In this document: positions 1 to 9,399 of the stretch, piece after piece
Layout of the letters: every line of letters begins with the position of its first letter
Position numbering within the stretch: the first letter of the stretch is position 1
Assembly: GCF_026151345.1 (NCBI RefSeq)
Contig: NZ_JAMQPR010000001.1
Coordinates: forward strand, 535,231-599,230
Origin: Leptospira paudalimensis
GTDB taxonomy: Bacteria; Spirochaetota; Leptospiria; Leptospirales; Leptospiraceae
DNA: 64,000 nucleotides
Direction: 5' to 3'
The notes under the pieces: generated by a model
The model's input: only the letters and a program-made list of their open reading frames with translations
The model's database searches: none
Told to the model about the DNA's origin: nothing
Position numbers and translations under genes: made by a program

Positions 1-857
1 TTGATGCCCAATAAGCATAGTTTACTGTTCCTGGCAGAGCTGTTGTATTATGAATAGTGACGGAAGTTTTGCTTGCATCGTTGGTACTTAGGAGCTCTCG
101 CATTGTTGGTAACCGCCATGAAGTATAACCAGAATATCCTTTCCCCGAATTAGCAGAGTTAAGTGATAAACAAGAAGTAGCTAAAGTTGATAAAGCTCCC
201 GTTGTCACACCTGGACTATTGATTGCACATGTTGGCCCCGATAATCCTTCGGAACATGTTTTCCATATAATACCTGTACTTTGGTCAAACGTTGTGTAAT
301 CATTTGGGAAGTTTTGATCTACTTTTGGTTCTGCATAATTGATAGGGAGACCTGAACCAATAGATGCATCATCACCAACTGTGTATGACGTAGTTTGTCC
401 TGTTTTTAATGGAAGGATTGAATATGTTCCTTCGGAGATGGCACTATCTTCCATGCCTACTTTGATTGCAATCGCGCGGATCCTCTGTCCTGCAAGTCTC
501 CAAATGGAAGAGGATGAAAGGTAAGGTGTTGAAAGAATACTAGGTGGTGTTCCATCTGTTGTGATGTATATGGTAGCACCAGGCGTAAAAGTTGTGATGG
601 TGATAAAATTAGGTTCCGTATAATGGCCAGGACTTGGGAAAAAAATAGGCGCAAATACTTTGTTGATATTTACACCGCAGTGGTTACTCGTGTTCCCTGA
701 AAAAATTTTAGAAAGTAGGATTTCATAATAATCGGAATGGTTGGGATCACATGGATTTTCTAAACTTGGATTTTTACAATACGATAGAGATGTTACAAGG
801 AGAAAATGAAGGAAACATTGAATTTTCATTTTGGAGATAAAATTTGAATTTTTCATG
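1..857 (-). CDS. DUF1566 (Lcl) lipoprotein with chitobiase-type repeat, partial
   Basis: Seen: the frame is open from an ATG at 857 to the window edge, so the C-terminus is missing. The start has a GGGAGA ribosome site about 8 nt upstream, unlike the internal ATG at 829. The N-terminus is a lipoprotein-type signal ending LSYC. Around residues 75-140 is a CHB_HEX-type stretch (motif YITTDGTPPS), a fold often found as a spacer in surface proteins. From about residue 175 the DUF1566/Lcl_C domain begins, with its hallmarks WRLPTMRELL and a closing YWAS at the edge. Known: proteins of this type are abundant surface lipoproteins in Leptospira, with no established biochemical role; the domain resembles C-type-lectin-like folds. 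Inference: outer-membrane or surface lipoprotein. Family confidence is high, function unknown. Confidence 0.85.
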
Positions 858-1388
858 AACTTCGTCTCCCGTATGAAAATCGTTTCAATCTATTCTTTCA
901 GTATTCGATTTTATTGCTAAAACGGAAAACTTCCGATCTTTTGCGATACAGGAATTTTATTTCAGGCTATCAAAAATCAATAAATTATTGACTTAATTTG
1001 GAGAAAGGTGGTGAAGTTAGCTACCTTTTCAATGTAAGGATTGTGAATCCCTTGTGTAAACTTTCCGCCAGAAAACAGGAGATTCTGCAAACAATGGTTA
1101 AGGTAGGAATTGAATCTGTTAATTTTTGAATCTCTTCCAATGAACCTTGAATTTAGGGCCAATTTTCAGTAAGGTTTCTTGCTTTTCGTGGGAGTTCTAC
1201 AATTTCGTTTCGAACTCCATTGACTAAGGATCGCATTTTTTGTGCTCAAAAGTGATCTATGTTTTGCTTGAAGTGAAACAGGGATCTTCTTTGAATTGAA
1301 GAGAATATACGAAACAGTTTGTTTCAGGTCATATTTTTGGATTTCCTTCCAATGACAAATATGAATATAAGGGATTTGTTTAATTGAT
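858..1388. other. 531-bp stretch without a recognisable gene
   Basis: This gap separates a minus-strand lipoprotein gene from the plus-strand DUF2461 gene, so it should carry both promoters. Two short minus-strand open frames (977-1162 and 1166-1438) cross it. Neither has a convincing ribosome site or recognisable motifs, and the second runs into the DUF2461 gene antisense. I see no RNA gene, repeat or clear decayed gene here. Confidence 0.5.
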
Positions 1389-2057
1389 ATGAAGTTAAGT
1401 AATGAAGTTTTTAAATTTTTATCGGAACTTAAAAACAATAATCAGAGAGATTGGTTTTTAGAGAACAAACCGAGATTTGACGAAATTCAAAAAGAACTAT
1501 TGTCCTTCACTGGTGCCTTGTTATCAGGGATTGAAAAATTTGACAGTTCTGTGAAAGGTATAGATCCAAAGTCTTGTATCTTTCGAATCTATAAAGATGT
1601 TCGATTTTCCAAGGATAAAAGTCCGTATAAAACACACTTTGGGATTTTTATGAAAGGAGGGAATCGGAAAATTGATGGAACTGGGTATTACCTTCATTTA
1701 AAGCCAAATGGTTCTTTGTTAGGTGGAGGTTGTTACCAACCAGATGCACAATCATTGTATAAAATCCGGGACCGAATTGCTAATGATTCTAAAGGTTTTC
1801 TTAAAATTATAAATGATCCAAAATTTTATGATACATTTGGAAAAGAATTTTATGCAGAGAAAGTGAAAACGGTTCCAAGAGGTTTTACCAAAGACCATCC
1901 TATGATCGAAATCCTCAAGTATAAGGGGTTTGCAGTGGCGAAAAATTTAAAGAATGTAGATTTAACTTCTAAACTGAGCAGTGAAGATCTTGTGAAATTG
2001 TTTCGGTTTGTGTATCCACTGAATCAATTTTTGGACCAAGCTATGAATCGAAAATAA
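1389..2057 (+). CDS. DUF2461 family protein
   Basis: A 222-residue protein matching the DUF2461 (TIGR02453) family over its whole length. The hallmarks visible are an N-terminal FLSELKNNNQRDWFLENK (about residues 10-27), the central FRIYKDVRFSKDKSPYKTH (about 65-83) and the LGGGCYQPD strand (about 110-118). Length is normal for the family. There is no signal peptide or membrane segment, so it is probably cytoplasmic. The biochemical function of the family has not been established. The gene stands alone: the downstream gene is on the opposite strand. Family assignment is secure; role unknown. Confidence 0.88.
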   Translation: MKLSNEVFKFLSELKNNNQRDWFLENKPRFDEIQKELLSFTGALLSGIEKFDSSVKGIDPKSCIFRIYKDVRFSKDKSPYKTHFGIFMKGGNRKIDGTGYYLHLKPNGSLLGGGCYQPDAQSLYKIRDRIANDSKGFLKIINDPKFYDTFGKEFYAEKVKTVPRGFTKDHPMIEILKYKGFAVAKNLKNVDLTSKLSSEDLVKLFRFVYPLNQFLDQAMNRK

Positions 2058-2140
2058 GGGACCAATGTGCTCAGTTTTGAATGTGAGGCACAATGATCGA
2101 TGGTTCTTTTGCAAAAAATTGGTGGAAGTAAGACGGATGA

Positions 2141-2524
2141 TTACTTTGAAGATTTAGAAGCTAAATAGGAAACAAAGATAATCACCAATAAAGAATCAAA
2201 AACCAAAGCGGGGCTTGATTTAGCCAAATAAGCTTGTCCATAAACTAAATTTAAAAGTATAAAGATACTTTTACTAATCGAAGCAACAACTAGAACTAAA
2301 TTACGATTTTGTTCATGATATGCTCCATAGACTAACATTCCACCTACGATTGCGATGAGTGCTCCCCAATTGCGTACGATGATGTTTGCTAAGTTTCCAT
2401 CCATTGTTTCTCCGAAAGTCAATGTTAGACCTAGGTTAGGATGTAATGCAGACAAAATCATTGAACATGTGATGAGTCCAGAGACTATCATGATCCATTT
2501 GATATTTGAAAAAATCAATTTCAT
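2141..2524 (-). CDS. Small four-helix membrane protein, unknown
   Basis: A 127-residue, strongly hydrophobic protein with four predicted membrane segments (about residues 9-27, 47-67, 74-95 and 102-122). The start at 2524 has a GAGG ribosome site about 8 nt upstream. I do not recognise a named family; the size and the NWGALIAIVGGMLVYGA segment resemble small DUF4345-like membrane proteins, but that is weak. It is convergent with the DUF2461 gene and separated by about 215 bp from the ankyrin-repeat gene, so it is probably monocistronic. Confidence 0.6.
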   Translation of the reverse strand: MKLIFSNIKWIMIVSGLITCSMILSALHPNLGLTLTFGETMDGNLANIIVRNWGALIAIVGGMLVYGAYHEQNRNLVLVVASISKSIFILLNLVYGQAYLAKSSPALVFDSLLVIIFVSYLASKSSK

Positions 2525-2739
2525 TAGAAATACCTCGGACCAAAGAGAGCATATTTATTCTATTAAGCTAGAATATTTTTTATGAAACCTGAGAAGATTT
2601 TCCTTTAAAATGAACTTTGGAATTTTTCGTTCTCGAATGGACAAAGTAAGGTAACTTTATCTGATTCACCAATTTAAAGTTAGATTGTCTTGAGGATTCA
2701 CTTTCTGTGAATCGAGCGATTTGTTTGTTTTCTAGCGGT

Positions 2740-3648
2740 CTACTTTTTTATCATTTTTAAATACAGGACGATATCATTGGTTTTGGGATCATCATAGAAC
2801 TGATTGATAAAATCGAAAATTGATTGTCCTTCATTGTCTTTGGAATGAATGTCTGCACCATTTTTTAATAGGAGTTTCACTAAAGCTAAATTTTGAGATC
2901 TTTTTTCGATGAGTAAACGAAGGATGGATCTACCAGAACTGTCTTTGGCATTGACATCCGCTTTTTTGCTAATCAAATAAGAAACAATTTCTAGATTTGG
3001 ATTTTCGATCATTGTTAAATACATAAGAGCTGAGTAGTGGTTTTTATCCAATGCATTGATGTTGACACCTTCATCAACAAAGAGTTGGATGAATTTAAAA
3101 TTGTTAGGATTAAGATTTGTCGTTAGAGTTAAGGTTGTAGGGCCACTCCCATCAAAATTTGGTTTTAATCCTTGAGCAAACATAAGTTTGATCAAATCAT
3201 ATTGGTTGTATTTAATGGCTGGATGGATTAAATGACGTCCATGAATATTGAAAACATTCACATCTGCTTTTTTTTGAATTAAATAGCGCGCGATATTCAC
3301 TCGGTTTCTATCGAGAGCATAGAATAACGCAGTTTCTCCATTTTTGTCTTTTGCCTCTAGGTTTGCTCCAGCAGAAACAATTTTTTTAATCTTATCTAAA
3401 TCGGATTGAATGACTGCTTTGTGTAATTCAGGTAAACTTTGGAATTCACGGATGTTGTCGATTTGGTTTCCAATACTTTGGTAACCTTTCCTAACTGCAT
3501 CAATGACGAGGACAGGAGAAAGGAGGATATAGTGATACCATTCTAATTTAACCATATCTTTACTTTGGCTAAAAATTGAATTAGGAATGAAGCAAAAGAG
3601 TAGGATTCCAATTCGAATTTTTTTAAATGGAAACATTTTTGAAACCAT
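2740..3648 (-). CDS. Exported ankyrin-repeat protein
   Basis: 302 residues. The N-terminus is a signal peptide with a basic start (FPFKKIRIG), a hydrophobic stretch and a likely cleavage near NSIFSQ, so the protein is exported. From about residue 70 to 285 there are roughly six ankyrin units, recognisable by repeats such as GANLEAKDKNGETALFYAL and KKADVNAKDSSGRSILRLL. Ankyrin repeats mediate protein-protein contacts; the partner cannot be read from sequence. It lies 7 nt downstream of a DUF3592 membrane protein gene on the same strand, so the two are probably co-transcribed and may work together at the envelope. The ATG at residue 5 is an alternative start. Confidence 0.82.
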   Translation of the reverse strand: MVSKMFPFKKIRIGILLFCFIPNSIFSQSKDMVKLEWYHYILLSPVLVIDAVRKGYQSIGNQIDNIREFQSLPELHKAVIQSDLDKIKKIVSAGANLEAKDKNGETALFYALDRNRVNIARYLIQKKADVNVFNIHGRHLIHPAIKYNQYDLIKLMFAQGLKPNFDGSGPTTLTLTTNLNPNNFKFIQLFVDEGVNINALDKNHYSALMYLTMIENPNLEIVSYLISKKADVNAKDSSGRSILRLLIEKRSQNLALVKLLLKNGADIHSKDNEGQSIFDFINQFYDDPKTNDIVLYLKMIKK

Positions 3649-3655
3649 CGGACGT

Positions 3656-4153
3656 TTAAAATTGATCCAAATGCGATTGTGGATTAAATAAATTCAGTAT
3701 TGATGTTTTTATTTTCGAAAGAATTTTTCCGAAGAAAGTTCCTATTAAAAACAATCCTATGCTGAAGAGTATCGTTCTCAAAGGATCATACCATAATTCG
3801 TAAAAGGAGTTGATAATAGCATAATCAGGTTGGTTTTCAGAAAGATACAAGGGAACATGTTGTCCAATTTGGTATTGATTGCCCACTTCACCTAAAATTT
3901 TTCCATGAATTTCATAAGTTTCTCCATTCACTTGGTATTTGATAATTGGTCTTATGGTATAGTGAGTGGTCCCGTAACGTTTGTTACCCGTTTGTGTGGT
4001 ATAATCTTTTTCTTTATAGGATGATTCCACTATACCAAAAATTTTGGTTCCAGATTGAATGGTGATGATTTTGCCTAAACTCGCATAAATTGATGTAAAG
4101 AAGAGGTACAGAGCTAATAACTGTAATATGCGCGATAAGATTTTAATTTTCAT
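3656..4153 (-). CDS. DUF3592 membrane protein
   Basis: 165 residues: one N-terminal membrane helix (about 10-30), an extracytoplasmic beta-rich region (about 35-115) and a second helix (about 125-145). The middle part has the DUF3592 pattern: a VVES-type strand, a variable charged loop, IRPIIKYQVNGETYEI, then YQIGQHVPLYLSENQPDYAII. The family has no firm function; it is often found beside other envelope proteins. It is the first gene of a probable two-gene operon with the ankyrin-repeat protein that starts 7 nt downstream. Confidence 0.75.
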   Translation of the reverse strand: MKIKILSRILQLLALYLFFTSIYASLGKIITIQSGTKIFGIVESSYKEKDYTTQTGNKRYGTTHYTIRPIIKYQVNGETYEIHGKILGEVGNQYQIGQHVPLYLSENQPDYAIINSFYELWYDPLRTILFSIGLFLIGTFFGKILSKIKTSILNLFNPQSHLDQF

Positions 4154-4225
4154 ACAAGAGACTCATCAAAAAGGACACAACTGCCTCTTTCAATCAAAAA
4201 ATCAATTTTCATCATACAAAAATAC

Positions 4226-5167
4226 TTGAGACTATTTGCTACAGATCTTAGAATTATGAATGTGCCCATAGTCATTTTATTTTATTTCTTTTTTTCCTGT
4301 TCCGAACCATTGCCGGAAAACCGGTATCTACCAGAATCCTTACCTTCTGAGGAATCAATCAAGGAAACACTTTCATCAGAGATTCACTTAAACCAATTGA
4401 ATGAGAAAGCAAAGTCCCTTGGAATTACATTACAAGAATGGAAGGAAACTGAGAGAAAACTTGTTTCTGAAACGGACATCAATCATTACTGGGGATCAGA
4501 GAAAAAACAATTACGAAGTTCTATACAGGATACAGATGCAATTGATCGATTGCGCGAAATGATTCGCATACGAATTGTTTGGAGTCGTATCTTCCAAAAA
4601 TCGAATATAAGTATAAAACAAAAACCAATAATCCAATCAAAGATAAGTTTACTATCAAAAATAAATAGTAAATTCTCACCTCAATTTGGCCAACCTAATT
4701 CGAAATGGGTGATTGTTGAATGGAGCGATTATATATGTGGCTTTTGTAAGGAAACCTTCCCTCATACACAAAAACTTCTTTCGAAATACAAAAATCAAAT
4801 TCATTATATCCATAAAGATTTTCCACTGGATGGTGATACAAACCAAAGTTTAGCACCTCTCGTTGTTTCGCGTTGTTTGTGGGATAAAGACCCAGTTCAT
4901 TTTACAGAGCATATGCAAAACCTTTATGCCAATGCGAAAACTATGATCAAAACTGAAATTCCAATACCCAACCAATCGAGTGTTTGGTCTGAATGCGATT
5001 CCCAAAGAGAAACTCAAAAATACCTAGACCTAGTCAAAAAGGACTGGGAAGAAGCAAAAAAACTTGGAGTCACTTCAATCCCTACTTTTTGGGTGAATGG
5101 TAAATGGATTGTTGGTGCATTAAACCAAGATACTTGGGAAAGGGTATTAAAAGATACGAGTCCCTAA
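4226..5167 (+). CDS. DsbA-like thioredoxin-fold lipoprotein
   Basis: About 313 residues from a TTG at 4226; an ATG at 4256 would give 303. Neither has a strong ribosome site. The TTG start is slightly preferred because it supplies two arginines before the hydrophobic stretch and the lipobox FFSC. A charged helical region (about 40-140) precedes a thioredoxin fold with the redox motif CGFC (WSDYICGFCKE, about residue 170) and the cis-proline loop GVTSIPTFWVNGKW near 285. This is the DsbA/Thioredoxin_4 arrangement. Inference: a lipid-anchored periplasmic thiol oxidoreductase or disulfide isomerase. The partner, a DsbB/DsbD homologue, is not in this window. Confidence 0.82.
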   Translation: MRLFATDLRIMNVPIVILFYFFFSCSEPLPENRYLPESLPSEESIKETLSSEIHLNQLNEKAKSLGITLQEWKETERKLVSETDINHYWGSEKKQLRSSIQDTDAIDRLREMIRIRIVWSRIFQKSNISIKQKPIIQSKISLLSKINSKFSPQFGQPNSKWVIVEWSDYICGFCKETFPHTQKLLSKYKNQIHYIHKDFPLDGDTNQSLAPLVVSRCLWDKDPVHFTEHMQNLYANAKTMIKTEIPIPNQSSVWSECDSQRETQKYLDLVKKDWEEAKKLGVTSIPTFWVNGKWIVGALNQDTWERVLKDTSP

Positions 5168-5231
5168 AAAATTTCTTGCCTTTTTTCCGTACAATGGGTT
5201 CTTTTAAATCCACATTTTCAAAGGACCAATA

Positions 5232-6704
5232 ATGAAACTCAAATCCAGTCTATTTTTTGTTTTGATTTTAATGGTAACATTCACAGTCAATTGTGGGAAA
5301 AAACTCCATTTTTCAATGGTGACATCCACATCTATGGAGAATGGTCTCCCCTTCTTAGTGTTAGATGGCAAGGAATGGAAAGCTGAGCCAGGTGCAGAAT
5401 TTGTTAAGTTACATTTTTATGCAGACAATGCATTCCCATTAACTAAAGTATCAATCGAATCTTGTAATGGACAATTTAAAGACCGAGTCGCCGCTTATGT
5501 AAACTTCGACGAAGTGTATGCAAGTACGGACATCGAAAAATCGAACTCGGAAGTTATTTTTGATCCAGTTGTGCAGGCAAGATCGGTGACTTTGAATTTT
5601 CAAAGAAACCAAAATATATGTATAAAGGCTGTCAAATTTTACGATGATGCCAAAAAAGCGTATCGAACTTATACACCAGAAATTGTATCGGGAACAGTAA
5701 CTGCATCTGAGACTGCTTCACCTGAGCCAACTTATTCTGTTATGAATTTATTTGATTCTAAATATGAGAATGGATATGCATCTGTTAAAGGCGGAGTTGG
5801 AGTATCATTTAACTTTGATTTTGCGGATACGAAAAAAATTTCTGTCATTAAAATTTGGAATGGTTACCAAAGGTCTGATGTTCACTGTATTAAAAATGGT
5901 AGAGTTAAAGCATTTTTATTAACTGGTGATGATGGTTATTCTGCTAAAATCAATGTAGAAGATACAATGGGTAGCCAAGAAATCCAACTGCCTTCAACCT
6001 TTAAAGGTAAAAAACTTACAATGAAAGTGGAAGAGATTTATCCTGGTTTGACAGAGAAAGGGATTGTGTTATCCGAACTTCGTTTTGGTCATGATGGTGA
6101 TTGGTTTGCAATGGATACTCTTCCAAAATCCAAAGATACCGCTGCAAAGAATTTTGATTCATTTTCAAAATCTTCACTACGTATGGTCTTAAATCGAGGT
6201 TTAACTGGTAGAGAAGTTTATGCGGTTTCAGGTGATGAAGCAGTTGTAGACCAACCTGCAGGAGCAGAGAACCAAGTGGCGATGGAAGAGAATATGGATC
6301 CGCCTACCTCTTCTGATTGGACAATTCGTTTGCGTTCGGATGGGACTTTCTTTTTAGAAGGTTCAACTGCAAGAACAAATTATGATGCCGGAGAGGAAAG
6401 TTCAAATCGGTTTTATGGATTAGGAAATTATGAAGTAAAAGAGATGAATCCTGGAAAAATCCAACTTCGTATCTTTGGATTTTTGCGAAAACAAACGTTT
6501 ACAAACTTTTTAGATTATGGTGGTGGAGATTGTAACGGATGTGGAAGGGATTGTAACTTAGTGAAAAATCCAGATCCAAATAATACTGAGAAAATTTTTC
6601 AAGAATTTGTTACGTTACAAGTGAAAGGGAAACAATTTTATCTGATCAATTCTAAAAAAACTGATAATTTAGATTTCTCAACATTGGAATTAAATTTAGA
6701 ATAG
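5232..6704 (+). CDS. Lipoprotein with NADase-type glycan-binding (discoidin-like) domain
   Basis: 490 residues. The start has AAGGA about 7 nt upstream. A signal peptide ends in the lipobox FTVNC. Residues about 150-290 hold a discoidin/F5-8C-like module (NLFDSKYENGY, then VIKIWNGYQRSDVHCIKNGR and IVLSELRFG) of the kind annotated in Leptospira as NADase-type glycan-binding. A second, beta-rich region (about 360-485) contains a cysteine cluster CNGCGRDC. Known: members are putative surface lipoproteins without enzymatic activity shown. Inference: surface-exposed binding protein. It sits 23 bp before another lipoprotein gene on the same strand, probably one operon. Confidence 0.75.
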   Translation: MKLKSSLFFVLILMVTFTVNCGKKLHFSMVTSTSMENGLPFLVLDGKEWKAEPGAEFVKLHFYADNAFPLTKVSIESCNGQFKDRVAAYVNFDEVYASTDIEKSNSEVIFDPVVQARSVTLNFQRNQNICIKAVKFYDDAKKAYRTYTPEIVSGTVTASETASPEPTYSVMNLFDSKYENGYASVKGGVGVSFNFDFADTKKISVIKIWNGYQRSDVHCIKNGRVKAFLLTGDDGYSAKINVEDTMGSQEIQLPSTFKGKKLTMKVEEIYPGLTEKGIVLSELRFGHDGDWFAMDTLPKSKDTAAKNFDSFSKSSLRMVLNRGLTGREVYAVSGDEAVVDQPAGAENQVAMEENMDPPTSSDWTIRLRSDGTFFLEGSTARTNYDAGEESSNRFYGLGNYEVKEMNPGKIQLRIFGFLRKQTFTNFLDYGGGDCNGCGRDCNLVKNPDPNNTEKIFQEFVTLQVKGKQFYLINSKKTDNLDFSTLELNLE

Positions 6705-6727
6705 TAGAGGGATTCGGATTTATTAGG

Positions 6728-7336
6728 ATGAAACAACGACTTTCCTTTTTTATTGTATTCGGTTTGATACTTTTGTTTCACTCCTGTGAGGAAAAAGTAG
6801 TTTCACCGATTCATGAACACAATGAAGTTGTTGTTACCAATCCCATTCCATCTAACAAAGTAAAAATTGATGTTAGATGGGCATACACTTCCTTACCTTT
6901 AGAAATGGAAATTAGAGAACCTGGAGGAGCACAAGCCTTAGCTCTTTGGACAACTGGTACTGTGCAAGATGGTAAACGTGCACCTTTCGGAGACTTGATT
7001 CCTGATGGGCAATTGGTCTTAAAACCCGGCTCTAAAAAACAATTTTTATTGGTAATGAAAAATCCAACAGATAAACCAGCCTATTTTTTCGCAGCACCAC
7101 ATTCCGCGATGCCCGTAGAACATAGTTTTGGTTTTAAATTCAAATGTTTATGTGTGAACCATGCTTTTTCTATTCCACCTAAGGAAACTTGGTACAGAGT
7201 TGTTGAAATCCGTCTTGCTCCTGACTTTTTGGGAGATACATTAGTTTTAACTCACAACTTAATTGGAATTACGAAAGAAAGAATGTTACAGTTTGAGAAA
7301 AGTGCAAGTAAATCGCTCCCTAGTGAGATGGATTGA
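6728..7336 (+). CDS. Lipoprotein with a Cox11/CtaG-like copper-site region
   Basis: 202 residues with a lipobox ending FHSC and a histidine-containing linker (IHEHNE). The C-terminal half resembles the soluble domain of Cox11/CtaG copper chaperones: a beta strand with MKNPTDKPAYFF, then FGFKFKCLCVNHAFSIPPK, where the CxC sits where Cox11 has its copper-binding CFCF motif, followed by a P-K-E-T turn as in Cox11 (PGET). The first Cox11 membrane anchor is replaced by the lipid anchor. Inference: a lipid-anchored copper-handling protein, or a structural relative with another job. The similarity was judged by eye. The gene follows the glycan-binding lipoprotein gene by 23 bp and is convergent with the photolyase-like gene 3 bp further on. 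Confidence 0.5.
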   Translation: MKQRLSFFIVFGLILLFHSCEEKVVSPIHEHNEVVVTNPIPSNKVKIDVRWAYTSLPLEMEIREPGGAQALALWTTGTVQDGKRAPFGDLIPDGQLVLKPGSKKQFLLVMKNPTDKPAYFFAAPHSAMPVEHSFGFKFKCLCVNHAFSIPPKETWYRVVEIRLAPDFLGDTLVLTHNLIGITKERMLQFEKSASKSLPSEMD

Positions 7337-7339
7337 TTC

Positions 7340-8599
7340 TTAAAACAAACTTGGTTGGTTTGATAAATTTTTACGATCCCATATTTTTTCACATTTTTTC
7401 CAATACGTAAAAAAAGAAGGATAGTATCCAGAAACTTCAGGAAAAATCCAATCTCTTCCCTCTTCATTTCCAATATATTCTTTGTTAGTTGGATGTTCTT
7501 TCCAATAAATTTCAGGCCGAGCTGAGTTTAATTGGTGTAATAGATCTTCCCATTCACCCCAAAAAAATTTGATTTTCGGTATATTCTTTGCTAGAGCGAA
7601 TATAAAATCCATAGTTTTGGGTGACGATGGAAACTTTCTAAAAAAATGAGGGCGTAACATAAAAATACGATTTGCTCGAATGTTTTTTTTCCAATTTGGA
7701 TCTAGATTATAAAAATCATATAATAACACTGGTAACGAGGGATCCAAATCTAAAGGGAAATTGGGATAGGAGTGAGAATAGATTCGATCCTCTGGATTTT
7801 GGTTCGAAATTTTTGATTCGATCCACTTTTCAGTTTCTCGGTAAACATTTGTTAAATCCCAATCAAATAATTCCTCCAATTCCTCGGGACAAAAATCAAA
7901 TTTTGGAATTTCTTCGTAACTACGATCTAAATAGGTAAAATGGTCATTCGTTTTTAGGTATTTGTTAATGTTTTCTTGGTTGGCTATATATTTTTTTGAA
8001 CTAAATGAACCAGAAACCCACTGCCAGCTACAAGTGTTACTTGCTGCATCAGCATCTAACAAATGATAATACATCCATTCTGAAGGTTTTTTCCAGTAAG
8101 CACCTCCAATATTACAAACTAGAGATGCAATATACATTCTAACATGATTGTGAAGATAACCCGTTTCGTAAAAATCGAGTAACTCTCGGTTTATCCCTGG
8201 GATCCCAGTTTGGACATGACCATTCAGAATTGATTTCGGAATTTTAAAATGTCTAGTCCCGGGTTGTGGTTGTTTTAAATCTTGGAAAAGGAGTTCGCCC
8301 TTATTTCGCCAAACTTGCTGAAAATAATCACGCCATGTTAATTCTTGAACAAATTTTGTGATTTGATATGGTTTGTGTCCTAGGCAAGACACATGTTCAA
8401 AGATTTGTTTGGTGGAAATATAACCTCTCGCGATGTAAGGTGATAATAAAGATACTGCTCCATCAATATAGTTTCTTGAACTGCCATACTTAATTGGATC
8501 GATTGATTGGATTCTTTTTTGGATGGAGATTGGATCTGTTGGAAAAGAAACTTTCAAATGTTTTATGGATTCCCAAAGTTCTATCAGAGATACGAACAC
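7340..8599 (-). CDS. Photolyase/cryptochrome-like FAD-binding protein
   Basis: 419 residues from a GTG at 8599, with an in-frame stop two codons upstream. Residues about 30-230 match the FAD-binding helical domain of photolyases: SSRNYIDGAVSLLSPYIARG, ELTWRDYFQQVW, GYLHNHVRMYIASLVCN, and the FAD-contacting DADAASNTCSWQWVSG. The usual N-terminal alpha/beta antenna domain is absent. Instead an alpha/beta-like region follows the FAD domain (about 270-419; RANRIFMLRPHFF, FILALAKNIPKI-type strands, WKEHPTN). Known: full photolyases repair pyrimidine dimers using light. Inference: a short cryptochrome-like or repair flavoprotein with permuted accessory domain; activity uncertain. Convergent with the neighbouring lipoprotein gene. 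Confidence 0.8.
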   Translation of the reverse strand: MFVSLIELWESIKHLKVSFPTDPISIQKRIQSIDPIKYGSSRNYIDGAVSLLSPYIARGYISTKQIFEHVSCLGHKPYQITKFVQELTWRDYFQQVWRNKGELLFQDLKQPQPGTRHFKIPKSILNGHVQTGIPGINRELLDFYETGYLHNHVRMYIASLVCNIGGAYWKKPSEWMYYHLLDADAASNTCSWQWVSGSFSSKKYIANQENINKYLKTNDHFTYLDRSYEEIPKFDFCPEELEELFDWDLTNVYRETEKWIESKISNQNPEDRIYSHSYPNFPLDLDPSLPVLLYDFYNLDPNWKKNIRANRIFMLRPHFFRKFPSSPKTMDFIFALAKNIPKIKFFWGEWEDLLHQLNSARPEIYWKEHPTNKEYIGNEEGRDWIFPEVSGYYPSFFTYWKKCEKIWDRKNLSNQPSLF

Positions 8600-8723
8600 T
8601 GATTAGACAGAACTAAAAAATAACTTTCTAAATTTATTGACAAAAAATAAAAAAAATCCAATATCAACTTTTGCAATATTCGTTCCATTTGCAACAAAAC
8701 GTTGAAATAGAAAAGGGAATCAA

Positions 8724-9326
8724 ATGATAATGATGAAAAGAATTGGCATCGTAATTGGAATACTTATCCTAATAGGTATTTCATTTTATGCATATATGGG
8801 TGGATTTAAAACTATTGAAGTGAAACACCAATCCTTCGGACCAGTAAACGTATTCATATACACTCATAAAGGTCCCTACCAAAATTTAAATCAGAGCTGG
8901 GAAAAATTCCAAAAGGAATGGGAATCAATTGGTATTACTGAATGTAATAGTTTGGCAATTTATTTGGATCCACCGGGCACTCCTCCCGAAAACTTAAGAT
9001 CAATTTTGGGATGTCGTATGACGGGACTTACGGAAAACCAAATCAAATCAATTCAATCAAAATTTGTTACCTTCCAGATTCCACAATCTGATTGCCTAAC
9101 GACCACGTTTCCATTTAAGAATGTATTCTCATACTTCCTTGCTCCTACAAAAGTTTATCCGAAGTTTCAAGAAATACTCTCAAGTGAGTCCGGGAAAACA
9201 TCAGTCGCAATTGAAGTGTATGGTGGTTCCGCAAAATTTGTAGATCATATTCAGTTTTATATGCCTTTAGGAATCAATCGTGATGTTTTTTTACCTTTAG
9301 AAAAACAATTCGAATCAAAAAAATAG
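8724..9326 (+). CDS. Membrane-anchored GyrI-like domain protein
   Basis: 200 residues. The start has AAGGGA about 5 nt upstream. One N-terminal membrane segment (about residues 6-24) is followed by a GyrI/SOUL-like fold (about 32-195) with the typical opening VFIYTHKGPYQNLNQSWEKF, the LAIYLDPPGTPPENLR loop, and a two-fold repeat ending IQFYMPLGI. This resembles the TEX264-type layout of an N-terminal anchor plus GyrI-like domain. GyrI-like folds bind small molecules or proteins; the ligand cannot be read here. No operon partner: the icd gene downstream is convergent. Confidence 0.65.
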   Translation: MIMMKRIGIVIGILILIGISFYAYMGGFKTIEVKHQSFGPVNVFIYTHKGPYQNLNQSWEKFQKEWESIGITECNSLAIYLDPPGTPPENLRSILGCRMTGLTENQIKSIQSKFVTFQIPQSDCLTTTFPFKNVFSYFLAPTKVYPKFQEILSSESGKTSVAIEVYGGSAKFVDHIQFYMPLGINRDVFLPLEKQFESKK

Positions 9327-9338
9327 AAGATTCCGATC

Positions 9339-9368
9339 CCTTAAGTCACCATCAGTTGTGACTTAAGG
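9339..9368. terminator. Bidirectional hairpin between GyrI-like gene and icd
   Basis: A perfect 11-bp inverted repeat (CCTTAAGTCAC / GTGACTTAAGG) with an 8-nt loop lies between two convergent genes. T-rich DNA follows on the minus-strand side. Its location fits a shared transcription terminator. Confidence 0.65.
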
Positions 9369-9399
9369 TTTCCATTACGAATGAGATAGTTAATTTTAC

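Noticed and set aside
977..1438. Two short minus-strand open frames upstream of the DUF2461 gene
   Set aside because: No ribosome sites or recognisable motifs, and the second overlaps the DUF2461 gene antisense.
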